From DASRLE01 sp963825315 (GTDB lineage: Bacteria; Verrucomicrobiota; Verrucomicrobiia; Limisphaerales; Palsa-1400), in assembly GCA_963825315.1 (NCBI GenBank), contig CAWGST010000001.1:1612001-1676000 (forward strand): a stretch of DNA of 64,000 nucleotides, given 5' to 3'. The position numbers and the translations under genes were made by a program. Each line of letters begins with the position of its first letter. The stretch's first letter is position 1. Shown here one piece after another: positions 32,867-42,147 of the stretch. The notes under the pieces are model-generated. The model had not been told where the DNA came from. It did no database searches and worked only from the letters and a program-made list of their open reading frames with translations.

Positions 32867-33496
32867 CAAGAGAAAAATCGTGTGCAGGAAAACGGGAGCC
32901 TGGCGGCTGATCCTCGCGTCGCATTTTTCAATCATCAGGCCGGCCATTGGGATGATGACGCGCACGAGGTGGCGCAAACCGTCGCCAGCCTGGAAGCCCT
33001 GCGGGATCGCCTCGGACTTTCTGCGGGCCAGGATGTGCTCGAAATGGGTTGCGGGACCGGTCGCATCACCGGCTGGCTGGCGAAAACAGTCTCTCCCGGC
33101 CGCGTGGTGGCCGCCGACTTTTCGCCGGGAATGCTGGAACAGGCGAAAAAGCGGGAATTGCCAGTCGAATTCAGGCTCATGGACATTTGTGGCGAAGTCT
33201 TCCCGCTGGAACGATTTGACACGGTTTTTTGCTTTCACTCCTTTCCGCATTTTCGCGACCAGCCGCGCGCTTTGCAGAACATGAGCGGATTGCTCAAACC
33301 CGGCGGAAGACTCATCGTTCTGCACTTGGCCAGTAGCGTCGAACTAAACGATTTTCATGGCCACCTTTCGCATCCGATCTGCCACGATTACGTTCCCCCA
33401 AAAAGCATCTGCGCGGAGATGCTGGCCGCGGCTGGCCTGCGAATGGAGTCATTTACGGATGAACCCGGCCTTTTCCTGTTGGTTGCCAGCGCATAA
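32831..33496 (+). CDS. Class I SAM-dependent methyltransferase
   Basis: 221 residues. SAM motif I VLEMGCGTGRITGWL, motif II VVAADFSPGMLEQAKKR, FDTVFCFHSFPHFRDQPRAL and GLLKPGGRLIVLHLAS; similar to UbiE/Methyltransf_11 proteins. Substrate unknown. The start at 32831 overlaps the divergent start by two bases; GTG at 32882 with AAGAGA upstream would free the intervening DNA for promoters and is a serious alternative. The 3' end overlaps cysH convergently by 44 bp. Confidence 0.82.
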   Translation: MGMSNTRYSNVTQEKNRVQENGSLAADPRVAFFNHQAGHWDDDAHEVAQTVASLEALRDRLGLSAGQDVLEMGCGTGRITGWLAKTVSPGRVVAADFSPGMLEQAKKRELPVEFRLMDICGEVFPLERFDTVFCFHSFPHFRDQPRALQNMSGLLKPGGRLIVLHLASSVELNDFHGHLSHPICHDYVPPKSICAEMLAAAGLRMESFTDEPGLFLLVASA

Positions 33497-34244
33497 GAGT
33501 CAGGATCTGGAAGTCGGCTTTTTGGGACATGAAGGTGTGAATGCCGCACTCTACCTTTTTGAAGCCGGTCCAGCGGCCGGCACGTTCGCCTTCGCCATCG
33601 CCGGTTTTGCGGGTGCAGGTCATGCAACCTATCGAACGGTAGCCCTGATCGTGCAATGGATTGTAGGGGATTTTGTGCTGGCGGATGTAGTCCCAGATGG
33701 CTTCACGCGACCACTGGGCCATCGGATTCAGTTTGACGATTTCGGCGCCGGAGTTTTGGTCGAGGGTGTAAAGCTCGATGATGCCAATGTTGGCGCGAGT
33801 TTCCGATTGGTGGCGGCGCAGGCCGGTGATCCAGCAGTCCAGCTCATGCAACTTGGATTGGAGCGGCAGGACTTTGCGCATGGTGCAGCAGAGGTCCGGG
33901 TCGCGTTCCCACAGCGCCGGCCCCTGGGCTTCGGCTTGTTGTTCCACAGTCAAGTCGGGGTGGAGCGATTCTATCTTCCAGCCATAGAAATCCTCCAACC
34001 GCTTTTGCAATTCGACTGTTTCAGGAAAGAGCAAACCGGTGTCGAGCGTGAAGACCGGGAAAGAAAGGCCAGCCTGTTTGGCCAGATGCATCATGACGAG
34101 TCCCGCCCCCTGAAAACTGGTTCCAATGCTGGCGCGCGTCCCAAAACGCCGCGCGGCCCAGGCCAGGATTGCTTCGGAGCTTTGCCCCGCAAATTGGCCG
34201 TTCAACCCGGACACTTCACGGACTGTTATGACGGAGCTTGCCAT
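33453..34244 (-). CDS. cysH: Phosphoadenylyl/adenylyl-sulfate reductase
   Basis: Reduces PAPS or APS to sulfite in assimilatory sulfate reduction. 263 residues from ATG at 34244. Motifs: RASIGTSFQGAGLVMMHL, the CC pair in PDLCCTMRKVLPL, ITGLRRHQSETRA, and the second Cys pair and end CMTCTRKTGDGEGERAGRW/KKVECGIH. The CC plus CxxC set binds a 4Fe-4S cluster and is typical of APS-type enzymes. It extends ~25 residues beyond ECGIH, overlapping the methyltransferase. Only 8 bp after cysI. Confidence 0.93.
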   Translation of the reverse strand: MASSVITVREVSGLNGQFAGQSSEAILAWAARRFGTRASIGTSFQGAGLVMMHLAKQAGLSFPVFTLDTGLLFPETVELQKRLEDFYGWKIESLHPDLTVEQQAEAQGPALWERDPDLCCTMRKVLPLQSKLHELDCWITGLRRHQSETRANIGIIELYTLDQNSGAEIVKLNPMAQWSREAIWDYIRQHKIPYNPLHDQGYRSIGCMTCTRKTGDGEGERAGRWTGFKKVECGIHTFMSQKADFQILTLMRWQPTGKGRVHP

Positions 34245-34252
34245 GGAAGGCC

Positions 34253-35962
34253 TTAGCTTTGCGCGGGAACTGATTTGGGCGCGGTCGCGGTCGCGGCGGC
34301 CGCGGGCAGGAGCACGCGCTGGCAAAAATCGCCAAACCGTTCCGCGCCGAGACGCTCCCGGGCGAACTGCGTGAACAAGGGACGCAATTCCGCCGCCAGA
34401 TCCTCATTCTTGACGCTTTCCTTGTAAAGCCGGCCAAGACGGGTGCTGGATTCATTGCCGCCCAGGTAAAGCTGGTATTTGCCCGGGGCGCGGCCCACCA
34501 ACGCCAGTTCCGCGGTGTAGGGGCGGGCGCAGCCGTTGGGGCAGCCGGTCATGCGGATGATGATTTCCTCACCGGCCAGTCCGATTTCCGCCAGCAATTG
34601 TTCAATGCGAGTGATGACATCGGGCATCACGCGCTCGGATTCAGCCAGGGCCAGGCCGCAGGTGGGGAGGGCCGGGCAGGCCATGGAGGCAAGCCGCACG
34701 ATGCCGGCCTGGTTGTCCACGGCCACGCCGTGATCGGCCAGCAGGCGGGTGATGGCGTCCTTGTCATTAGTATTGACGTTAATGAGGAGGATGTTTTGCG
34801 AAGGCGTCAGACGGAGTCCGGGCCGGAATTGTTCGACGACCCGCCGCAATCCGGTTTTCAGTCGGTATTGGCCCGCATCCTTGATCCGGCCATTCTCGAC
34901 GAAGAGGCACAGGAACCAATTCCCGTCGAATTGCTGATGCCAGCCGTAAAGGTCGCCTTGCCGGGTAAACGCGAAGGGCCGGGCCGTTTCCAGTTTGAAG
35001 CCGAGGCGCTTTTCCAATTCCGCGCGAAACCATGCCGCGCCGCGCTCTTGAATGACGTACTTGAGACGCGCGTGCTTGCGATTGGCGCGGTCTCCGAAAT
35101 CGCGGTGGATCGTCACCGCTCCCTTGGTTGTTTCAATCACATGCTCCGGCTTGATAAAACCGATCAGATCGGCCAGGCGCGGAAAGGTCCGGGCGTTGCC
35201 GTGGCTCATCCCCAGCCCGCCGCCGGCGATGAGGTTGTAGCCGGCCAGCCTGCCGTTTTCGACAATGGCGATAAATCCGCAGTCATTGGTAAAAACATCA
35301 ATGTCATTGAGCGGGGGAATGGCGAAGGCGACTTTGAATTTTCGCGGCAAATAAGTCTTGCCGTAAAGCGGATCGGCGAAATGGGCGTCCTCGTCCGTCA
35401 ACTTTAATTCCACGCCTTCGACCCAAATTTGATGATAAGCGCGGGTTTTGGGGAGCAGGGCGTCGGAAACGATTGCGGCCTGGCGTTGAATCTCATCCAC
35501 CAACGGGCTTGTGGCCGGCGTCGGGGCGGCCATGACATTGCGGGTGACGTCGCCGCAAGCGGCCAGAGTAGTCGCCGCGGCGTCGTTGAGGCCCTTCATG
35601 AATTTGCCCAGGTTGCCCTTGGTCACGCCATGAAACTGGAAGCCCTGGCGCGTGGTGATGCGCAGGGTATTATTGCCGTATTGGCTGGAAAGCTGGTCGA
35701 ACGCCAGGTAAACGGACGGATTGACAACGCCACCCGGCAAGCGTCCGCGCACCATGTAGATATATTGTTTGCCGGTTTTGCGTTTATCGCGGTCATCCTG
35801 CTGATAAATGCCGTGGAACTTCAGAAACTCGTAGTCGTCATCTGAAAACCGGTCTTTCGAGGCATCGGCCAGCGTTTGGCTGATGGTGCCCGACAAGATC
35901 GGGTTGTTTGCTTTGAGCACTTCGTTGCGCGACAGTTGCGGTGTTGACTCTGCGTTAATCAT
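34253..35962 (-). CDS. cysI: Sulfite reductase hemoprotein (assimilatory)
   Basis: Six-electron reduction of sulfite to sulfide with siroheme and a 4Fe-4S cluster. 569 residues, normal for CysI. The cluster ligands are ACPALPTCGLALAESER and TGCPNGCARPY. The substrate Arg/Lys region RITTRQGFQFHGV and NRKHARLKYVI are present. The Ala-rich tail is non-conserved. Forms an operon with cysH. The IS110-type element begins ~50 bp upstream of the ATG, so the native promoter may be displaced. Confidence 0.94.
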   Translation of the reverse strand: MINAESTPQLSRNEVLKANNPILSGTISQTLADASKDRFSDDDYEFLKFHGIYQQDDRDKRKTGKQYIYMVRGRLPGGVVNPSVYLAFDQLSSQYGNNTLRITTRQGFQFHGVTKGNLGKFMKGLNDAAATTLAACGDVTRNVMAAPTPATSPLVDEIQRQAAIVSDALLPKTRAYHQIWVEGVELKLTDEDAHFADPLYGKTYLPRKFKVAFAIPPLNDIDVFTNDCGFIAIVENGRLAGYNLIAGGGLGMSHGNARTFPRLADLIGFIKPEHVIETTKGAVTIHRDFGDRANRKHARLKYVIQERGAAWFRAELEKRLGFKLETARPFAFTRQGDLYGWHQQFDGNWFLCLFVENGRIKDAGQYRLKTGLRRVVEQFRPGLRLTPSQNILLINVNTNDKDAITRLLADHGVAVDNQAGIVRLASMACPALPTCGLALAESERVMPDVITRIEQLLAEIGLAGEEIIIRMTGCPNGCARPYTAELALVGRAPGKYQLYLGGNESSTRLGRLYKESVKNEDLAAELRPLFTQFARERLGAERFGDFCQRVLLPAAAATATAPKSVPAQS

Positions 35963-36154
35963 AAGTGACCTGCTAAGGATGCTAACCTTTGGATATTTAA
36001 GCGCGGATTTTGCGAAATGTCAACAGGTTTTTGGGGCTTTGATCCTGAGCAGATTGGTTTGATAAACATTAAGTGCGGCTGGCGGAGGAAGGTTTCCTCC
36101 CGGTAAAACGTTGTGTCCGTAGGAAACAAAAACAACGAACCGAAAGGAAACCGT

Positions 36155-37360
36155 ATGACGCAGAAATTAATGGCTGGAATTGACCTGCATAGCAACAACT
36201 TGTTTTGCGGGATAGTGGACCAAAGGGGCAAGCGCTTGTTTGAGAAGAAACTGCCTTGCGACCTGGCGCTGGTGCTGGAAGCGCTCAAGCCGTGGCGCAA
36301 ACAACTGAAATGTATCGCGGTGGAATCGACCTATAACTGGTATTGGTTGGTGGACGGGCTGCAAGATGCCGGCTATGAGGTGCGGCTGGCCAATCCGGCC
36401 AAGATACAGCAATACAACGGACTCAAGCACGCCGATGACCGCTCGGACGCTTTTTTCCTGGCGGAATTGCTGCGCCTGGAGATTTTGCCAACCGGTCATA
36501 TTTGTGAGCGCAAATGGCGCGCGGTGCGCGATTTGTTGCGGCGGCGGATGAGACTGGTGAGCCAGCGGACCAGCCTGTTGTTGAGCGTGAAAAGTTTGCA
36601 TACGCGCGTCACCGGCCAGGACCTGGCGACGGGCCGGCTCAAGGCGCTGGCGCCGGAGGAGGCGGGCGGGTTGTTCGACGATCCATCCGATCGATTGATT
36701 GCCGGGGTGCAGGTGCAGTTGTTGCAGCACTTCCAGACGAGTATTGACAAAGTGGAGAAGGCAGCGCTGAAAAACGTCTCGGACTTGCCGTCTTACCAGG
36801 GACTGCAAAGCCTGCCTGGGGTGGGCAGGATTTTAGGGCTGACCATTCTGTTGGAAACGGCGGAGCCGCAGCGTTTTGCCAGCGCGGGAAACTACGCCAG
36901 CTACTGCCGGTGTGTGGATTCACGGCGCATTTCCAATGGGAAGAAGAAGGGGGAAAACAATCAGAAGTGCGGCAATAAATTTTTGTCCTGGGCTTTTGTG
37001 GAAGCGGCCAATTTCGCCCGGCGGCATGATGGCCCGTGTCGCTCCTTCTTTGATCGCAAGCAGGCGCAAACCAACCGGATGGTGGCAACCAAGGCGCTGG
37101 CCTGCAAGCTGGCCAAGGCGGCCTGGCACATCCTGATCCAGGGAAAGCCTTACGATGCGGCGCGGATGTTTCCGGGCCAGACGGGCGGGATTTTGGTGGT
37201 GGAAAAGAAAACCCGTGATTCGGAGGTCGCGGGCGCGCCTCTGGGCCGGGCCGGGGCGAGTCCGTTACGCGTGGCGACCGGCGGCGACGCGAACGGTGGT
37301 TCGGAAGGCCGTCGCCGCCGCTCGCCCGGCCCGGCCCAGAGCACGGCGCGGTCAGGCTGA
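36155..37360 (+). CDS. IS110-family transposase
   Basis: 401 residues. The N-terminal RuvC-like DEDD domain has MAGIDLHSNN (Asp), CIAVESTYNWYWLVDGLQ (Glu) and GLKHADDRSDAFFLAELLR (two Asp). The C-terminal Transposase_20 domain has LQSLPGVGRILGLTILLE and the Ser region RFASAGNYASYC. ATG at 36155 has GAAAGGAAA upstream; 36113 is an unlikely longer start. The last ~50 residues are low-complexity and Arg/Gly-rich. Confidence 0.93.
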   Translation: MTQKLMAGIDLHSNNLFCGIVDQRGKRLFEKKLPCDLALVLEALKPWRKQLKCIAVESTYNWYWLVDGLQDAGYEVRLANPAKIQQYNGLKHADDRSDAFFLAELLRLEILPTGHICERKWRAVRDLLRRRMRLVSQRTSLLLSVKSLHTRVTGQDLATGRLKALAPEEAGGLFDDPSDRLIAGVQVQLLQHFQTSIDKVEKAALKNVSDLPSYQGLQSLPGVGRILGLTILLETAEPQRFASAGNYASYCRCVDSRRISNGKKKGENNQKCGNKFLSWAFVEAANFARRHDGPCRSFFDRKQAQTNRMVATKALACKLAKAAWHILIQGKPYDAARMFPGQTGGILVVEKKTRDSEVAGAPLGRAGASPLRVATGGDANGGSEGRRRRSPGPAQSTARSG

Positions 37361-37804
37361 ACGAATTTAGGGAGAGCGGTCGCCAGCTTGCGAAAGGGGT
37401 TGGCGAAAAGCCCTGTGGTTTGATTGGCGGCGGCCGCTTTCCCGCTGAGCTAAAAGGTTGCCAGGATAATTTAAAGGCGATTCGACCGTGCCGTGAATCA
37501 GCTTGAGGTTGGACTGGGTCTCCTTTGAGGCCCGGAACCCACAGTTCTACGGAATTGAATGAACACGGCCCGGCACTGAACGTTTTCTGGACTCGGCAAC
37601 GAGTTGGGCGCGCGGGCGGATGGTGGGAGATGGCCGTTAAAATAATGACGGCCACAGAGCGCGCTAGATCCGGATGGGTGACTGACGGATTGCTTTTAAG
37701 CGGTCTGAATCAGGAGAAAGAAATGAAAGGCTCGAATGCGGCTTTTAAAAAAATGGCGGCAGATTGGAGAAACTCGATGAAAAATTGAGGACAGAAGCGT
37801 TTTG
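37361..37804 (+). ncRNA. Candidate bridge/seek RNA region of the IS110-type element
   Basis: 444 bp between the transposase stop and the right subterminal repeat with no supported gene (a small ORF at 37525-37788 lacks homology signs). In IS1111-type elements the guide RNA is encoded on this side. No secondary structure was computed; the call rests on position and family only. Confidence 0.35.
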
Positions 37805-37821
37805 CCTGTTGACAAACCGCA

Positions 37822-38357
37822 CTAATGGGTGACCCACTTTGACTGACTTTGACTGGTTTGACCGGAATTAAGTTGCAAGTCATTCATTTTAAAGTATTTG
37901 CATACGATTTGTCCGACAGCTTGACCAGCAGCATTGGGATGACTTGGTTTGACCGGCTTGACTGACACGGACTTTCACGGAGGGACAAGGACTTGCGATT
38001 GGTTGGACCCACTATCCGGGGCGACTGAACCAAGCCTGGCTCGATTTGACTGCCGCCGAAATCTGATCTGGCTTCGAGCGTGTTTTTCATCACTTCACCA
38101 TTTGGCCTTTCTTTTCACATTTTGCGTAATCAAACTACCGACATGTCAGACGGATGTCAAATTAAAAGGTTACATTAATTAATATTGGCGAAATGTGGCC
38201 CTGGCCGGCCAGCCGCGCCCGCCAAAATGTTGACGCGCCCGGTTTGAGTCTCCACTCCACAACATTGCACAATTTGCAGCCACAAATGCCAAGAAATGGA
38301 GAGCATATCCGGTTTACAGGCGCCGGGCAATGTGCTTAAATTACAGACGCCCGGCAT
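37822..38357. other. Intergenic region with TTTGACTG-type repeats
   Basis: No gene. Short repeats of TTTGACTG/TTTGACCGG occur at 37838-37866 and again at 37944-37969. The upstream region of the GloVer gene lies at its right end; no clear promoter assigned. Confidence 0.4.
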
Positions 38358-41288
38358 ATGAAAACTGGAATTGGAAGAATTCTATTTCTCATCGCCGCCT
38401 CGGCATTTCTGACGGCACCGAAGGCGTGGGCGGGTGTAACTTGCACCTGGCTCTACGCTCTTGATTACTTTTCCGACGCCACCCTGGTGCAGGACAGCAA
38501 GGGGACACTCTACGGGACAACGGTTGGAATGGGCGTCGAAACTAATTATGTCGGGCCTCTTGATTTGTTCGGGACTGTTTTTGCGGCCTCAACGAACGCG
38601 CCTTCGGAATCATATCTTGATCCTCGCTTGACGAATATCTGGACGTTTCCGAACAGGCCTCAATATGTTCTGCCCAGCCTCGGCGGGCTGCCGTACGCCG
38701 GCGTGATCCTCGGGCCAGGCGGAAGCGTTATCGGTACAACCGCTTTCTATGCAAACTCAAATACGCTATTCCCCACCGGAATGGGTTGCGTCTATGGCTT
38801 CTTCACCAACTCTCCCACCCTGCGGTATTATCACTTTGGCGGCGTGTTGAACTCGCATGGTCAACCGCTGGATGGGGCCAGTCCACGCTCGACGCTGGCC
38901 GTGGCATCGAACCATTACCTTTACGGGACAACGTATGAGGGCGGCTCCAATGGTTACTCCGGCAAAGGTCTCGGTTACGGGACGGTTTTCAAGTTATCCA
39001 CCAACGGCTTCTCCTTGACATCACTGCATTCATTTACCGGGACTGACGGCGCCAACCCAACCGGATTGACCTTCGGTTCCGATGGCAATTTGTATGGCGT
39101 GGCCAGTTTCGGCGGCAGCAACACCACGGTGGTGGATACCAACGGCAAGACCGGTTTTGGCACAGTTTATGAAATCACCACCAACGGCGTCCTTACTGTG
39201 CTCTATTCGTTCGGCACCATGACCAACGCAGCGGGTAACGCCCTGGACGGCAGCCAGCCCAATCCGTTGCTGCAAGGAACAGACGGCAATTTCTACGGGA
39301 CGACCGCCTATGGCGGCTCCAACACAACCGTTGTGGACAGCAGCAATGACGTTGGCTACGGGACCTTTTTTCAAATCTCCACCAACGGCGTCTTCACTCC
39401 GCTTTATTCCTTCGGCTCTGTGACCAATTCCGCTGGAGTGCCGCTGGACGGGGCCAATCCCAGCGGGCCTTTGGTGGAGGGATTGGACGACAATTTTTAC
39501 GGGGTCACACAATTTGGCGGGCCAACGAATACAGGGACAGTTTTTCGGATGACGCCTCAAGGGACATTGACAACGTTATATACATTTGGAACCAACTCGC
39601 CAATCCGGGGCCTCCCTCCATCCTTTGAGACGGGCGTTAATCCGCGCGGAGGTTTGATGATTGCGGCGGATGGCAATTTTTACGGCACAACCTACACGGG
39701 TGGGCCGGCAGCCGGTGATACGGGCGCGATTTTTCGCCTCGGACCGCCCGCGCCGCATTTATCCAATGCGCCCGTCAACGTCACGATTCCGGCTGGGGCC
39801 ACCAACATCTACTCGGCCCAGGTCTATAGTATTTACGAGACCTCCTGCCAATGGCAATTCGACGCGACCAACCTTGCCGATGGCGGCAATATTTCCGGCT
39901 CGGGCACCTCGGACCTGACCATCAGCGGCGCCACGCTGGCTGACTCCGGGACCTACACGCTGGCCGCGAGCAATTTGGCGGGTTCGGCCAGCGTCTCCGC
40001 GAAACTAACTGTCGTCCCGGCTATTATCTTGAAACAGCCCGCCGGCGCGACCATCATAGCGGGCGCGTCCAATACTTTCAGCGTCAGTGTCAACAGCATT
40101 TTTCCGCCGGGCTTCCAATGGCAGTTTGACGGGACCAACCTTTCTGACGGCGGGGAAATTTCCGGCTCGACCAGCAGCAACCTGACCATCTCCGGCGCAA
40201 CCATGGCGGACACTGGCACGTATTCTGTCATCATCAGCAATTACGTCGGCACGGTGCCAAGCGCGGGCGCGGTGCTGGTGGTCCAGCCGTTCTTTGTCCC
40301 GGCGGCGCCCGCCAGCCTGGCTCTGCTGGCAGGAGCCAGCGGGACATTCACCGAGGACATTGAGAGCGATCTCCCCATGAGCTATCAATGGCAATTGGAT
40401 GGAACCAATCTGAGCGACGGGCTGGACTTCTCCGGCGCCGAGACGAGCAACCTGACGGTCACCGCCACGATGGCTGACGCCGGAACCTACGCGGTGTTGG
40501 CGACTAACGCGGATGGAGGCGTCACCAACTTTGCCATTCTGACGGTGGCACCCTTCACTGTCATGACGCCGCCCACCAGCGCCCTGGCCATTGCGGGAGG
40601 CCCGGCCTCATTTGCCCTTGCTGTGCAGAGCGTTTATCCAATGAGTTACCAGTGGGGATTCGACGGCACAAACTTGTCCGATAACGGCCACATTGCCGGA
40701 TCATCCACCGCCACTTTGACCATCAGCAATGTCCTGCCCTCTGATGCCGGAACCTATACTATTGCCGCCACCAATGCCGCTGGCTCGACCAACTTCAACG
40801 TTGTTTTGACAGTCGTCGCGCCATTGTCCCCCGGAACCACCTTGAGCAACCTTTATTCTTTCACCGGCGGAGATGATGGGGCGAATCCCGAAGCGGCTCT
40901 GCTGCAAGCCGGTAACGGTAATTTTTACGGCACTGCTTACAACGGCGGCGCCTATGGACAGGGGGCCATCTTTCAATTATCCGCCACCAGCTCCTTCGCT
41001 CCGGTTTACTCTTTTGGAACCGACATAACTGGCTGGGATGGCGTGGGGCCCACGTCCGCATTGGTGGAAGGGAACGACGGGAACTTTTACGGGACAACCG
41101 AATTCGGGGGATCGGCCTTCCCAACCGACTACGGCACCATTTATGAAGTAACGCTCGGAGGAAGCTTTGTACGACTTGGATGCCTTCAACAACGACTACG
41201 GTCCGCCACTCGCGGGGCTCGTCCTGGATACCAATGGTTATTTCTACGGCGCCACGGCGGATTACGGAATTTTCCAAATGGCCAGTGA
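38358..41288 (+). CDS. Secreted GloVer-repeat/Ig-like protein, 5' part
   Basis: Very long exported protein with a signal peptide (ILFLIAASAFLTAPKAWAG). Residues ~60-460 carry propeller-like GloVer repeats (TIGR03803 type) with the core GxDGNFYGTTxxGG and VLYSFG; four Ig-like domains follow (each with YQWQLDGTNLS and DAGTYxxxATN), then more GloVer repeats. A frameshift at ~41165-41172 (one extra T in AGCTTTG) ends this frame; the next continues LYDLDAFNNDYGPPLAGLVL. Joined, ~1257 residues. Likely surface-associated; binding role is inference. Confidence 0.82.
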   Translation: MKTGIGRILFLIAASAFLTAPKAWAGVTCTWLYALDYFSDATLVQDSKGTLYGTTVGMGVETNYVGPLDLFGTVFAASTNAPSESYLDPRLTNIWTFPNRPQYVLPSLGGLPYAGVILGPGGSVIGTTAFYANSNTLFPTGMGCVYGFFTNSPTLRYYHFGGVLNSHGQPLDGASPRSTLAVASNHYLYGTTYEGGSNGYSGKGLGYGTVFKLSTNGFSLTSLHSFTGTDGANPTGLTFGSDGNLYGVASFGGSNTTVVDTNGKTGFGTVYEITTNGVLTVLYSFGTMTNAAGNALDGSQPNPLLQGTDGNFYGTTAYGGSNTTVVDSSNDVGYGTFFQISTNGVFTPLYSFGSVTNSAGVPLDGANPSGPLVEGLDDNFYGVTQFGGPTNTGTVFRMTPQGTLTTLYTFGTNSPIRGLPPSFETGVNPRGGLMIAADGNFYGTTYTGGPAAGDTGAIFRLGPPAPHLSNAPVNVTIPAGATNIYSAQVYSIYETSCQWQFDATNLADGGNISGSGTSDLTISGATLADSGTYTLAASNLAGSASVSAKLTVVPAIILKQPAGATIIAGASNTFSVSVNSIFPPGFQWQFDGTNLSDGGEISGSTSSNLTISGATMADTGTYSVIISNYVGTVPSAGAVLVVQPFFVPAAPASLALLAGASGTFTEDIESDLPMSYQWQLDGTNLSDGLDFSGAETSNLTVTATMADAGTYAVLATNADGGVTNFAILTVAPFTVMTPPTSALAIAGGPASFALAVQSVYPMSYQWGFDGTNLSDNGHIAGSSTATLTISNVLPSDAGTYTIAATNAAGSTNFNVVLTVVAPLSPGTTLSNLYSFTGGDDGANPEAALLQAGNGNFYGTAYNGGAYGQGAIFQLSATSSFAPVYSFGTDITGWDGVGPTSALVEGNDGNFYGTTEFGGSAFPTDYGTIYEVTLGGSFVRLGCLQQRLRSATRGARPGYQWLFLRRHGGLRNFPNGQ

Positions 41289-42129
41289 CGGCACCCTGAT
41301 AACGTTTTATGTGCTTCCGTGGTTTCCCGGTTGCCTGAACACGCTGCTGATCGGGGCCGATGGTAATTTCTACGGAGTGGTCGGAAACAACGGAGCCTAC
41401 GGCTATGGGTGGGTCTTTTGCCTGGTCACCAACGTCGGCTACGCCAACCTTTACTCATTTACCGGCGGCGCGGATGGCGCGGATCCTGGTGTGCCACTCA
41501 TCCAAGGCAGCGATGGCGCTCTTTATGGCGCCACGCCCAGCGGCGGGGCCAATGGTTTTGGGAATGTTTTCAGACTCACCACCAACGGAACATTTTCGGT
41601 CTTGTACTCGTTCGGCGCTGTGACCAACTGGGACGGCAGCGCGCAGGACGGCGCACAGGCCAATGGATTGCTCCTGGGCAACGATGGCAACTTTTACGGC
41701 ACCACCGCCTCGGGTGGCTACAACGGCGACGGAACAGTCTTTCGGCTGACGCCCGGCGGAGCATTGACCACGCTGATCTTCTTCAACGGCACGAACGGGG
41801 CCAACCCGGAAGCCGCATTGATACAAGGGACTGACGGCTATTATTACGGCACGACCGCCAATGGCGGCAGCAACAATGCTGGAACGGTTTTCAGAGTGTC
41901 AGTGTCACCCGGATTGACCGCCGCGAGCCAAACCAACGGCATGGTTTCATTCTGTTGCAGCGCGCTCGTTGGCCAGACGTATCAGGTTCAGTACACGTGC
42001 AGCCTGAGCCCGCCCATCTGGCTCAATTTGGGAAGCCCCATCCTTGCCACCGGCCCGGGGGTAAACTTCACCAACGCCCTCACCAATTCGCAATGCTTCT
42101 ACCGCGTCGCGCAGATTTCCGGACAATGA
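41167..42129 (+). CDS. Secreted GloVer-repeat protein, 3' part after frameshift
   Basis: Continuation of the gene at 38358. It has further GloVer repeats (GADGNFYGVVGNNGAYGYGW; GNDGNFYGTTASGGYNGDGT) and ends with an FN3-like tail typical of verrucomicrobial secreted proteins (QTYQVQYTCSLSPPIWLNLG; NSQCFYRVAQ). No start of its own: TTG at 41167 is just the first usable codon. Confidence 0.8.
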   Translation: MYDLDAFNNDYGPPLAGLVLDTNGYFYGATADYGIFQMASDGTLITFYVLPWFPGCLNTLLIGADGNFYGVVGNNGAYGYGWVFCLVTNVGYANLYSFTGGADGADPGVPLIQGSDGALYGATPSGGANGFGNVFRLTTNGTFSVLYSFGAVTNWDGSAQDGAQANGLLLGNDGNFYGTTASGGYNGDGTVFRLTPGGALTTLIFFNGTNGANPEAALIQGTDGYYYGTTANGGSNNAGTVFRVSVSPGLTAASQTNGMVSFCCSALVGQTYQVQYTCSLSPPIWLNLGSPILATGPGVNFTNALTNSQCFYRVAQISGQ

Positions 42130-42147
42130 CCAAGCCCCATCGGGAAT

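Larger units (their letters stand above)
36011..37821 (+). mobile_element. IS110-family (IS1111-type) insertion sequence, approximate ends
   Basis: Contains one DEDD transposase. A 10-bp inverted repeat TGTCAACAGG (36018-36027) and CCTGTTGACA (37805-37814), each bordered outside by TGCG-NNN / NNN-CGCA, frames the gene; subterminal repeats of this kind are typical of the IS1111 group. Exact ends are outside these repeats by a few bases and cannot be set by target duplication, as this family makes little or none. A 17-bp hairpin GGAGGAAGGTTTCCTCC lies at 36084-36100 near the left end. Confidence 0.75.

Noticed and set aside
37525..37788. 87-codon frame in the right end of the IS110-type element
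   Set aside because: No homology signs or ribosome site; the region is better explained as non-coding guide-RNA DNA.
37838..37969. TTTGACTG repeats as a phosphate (Pho) box
   Set aside because: Spacing and sequence do not match a PhoB box well enough, and no phosphate gene is adjacent.
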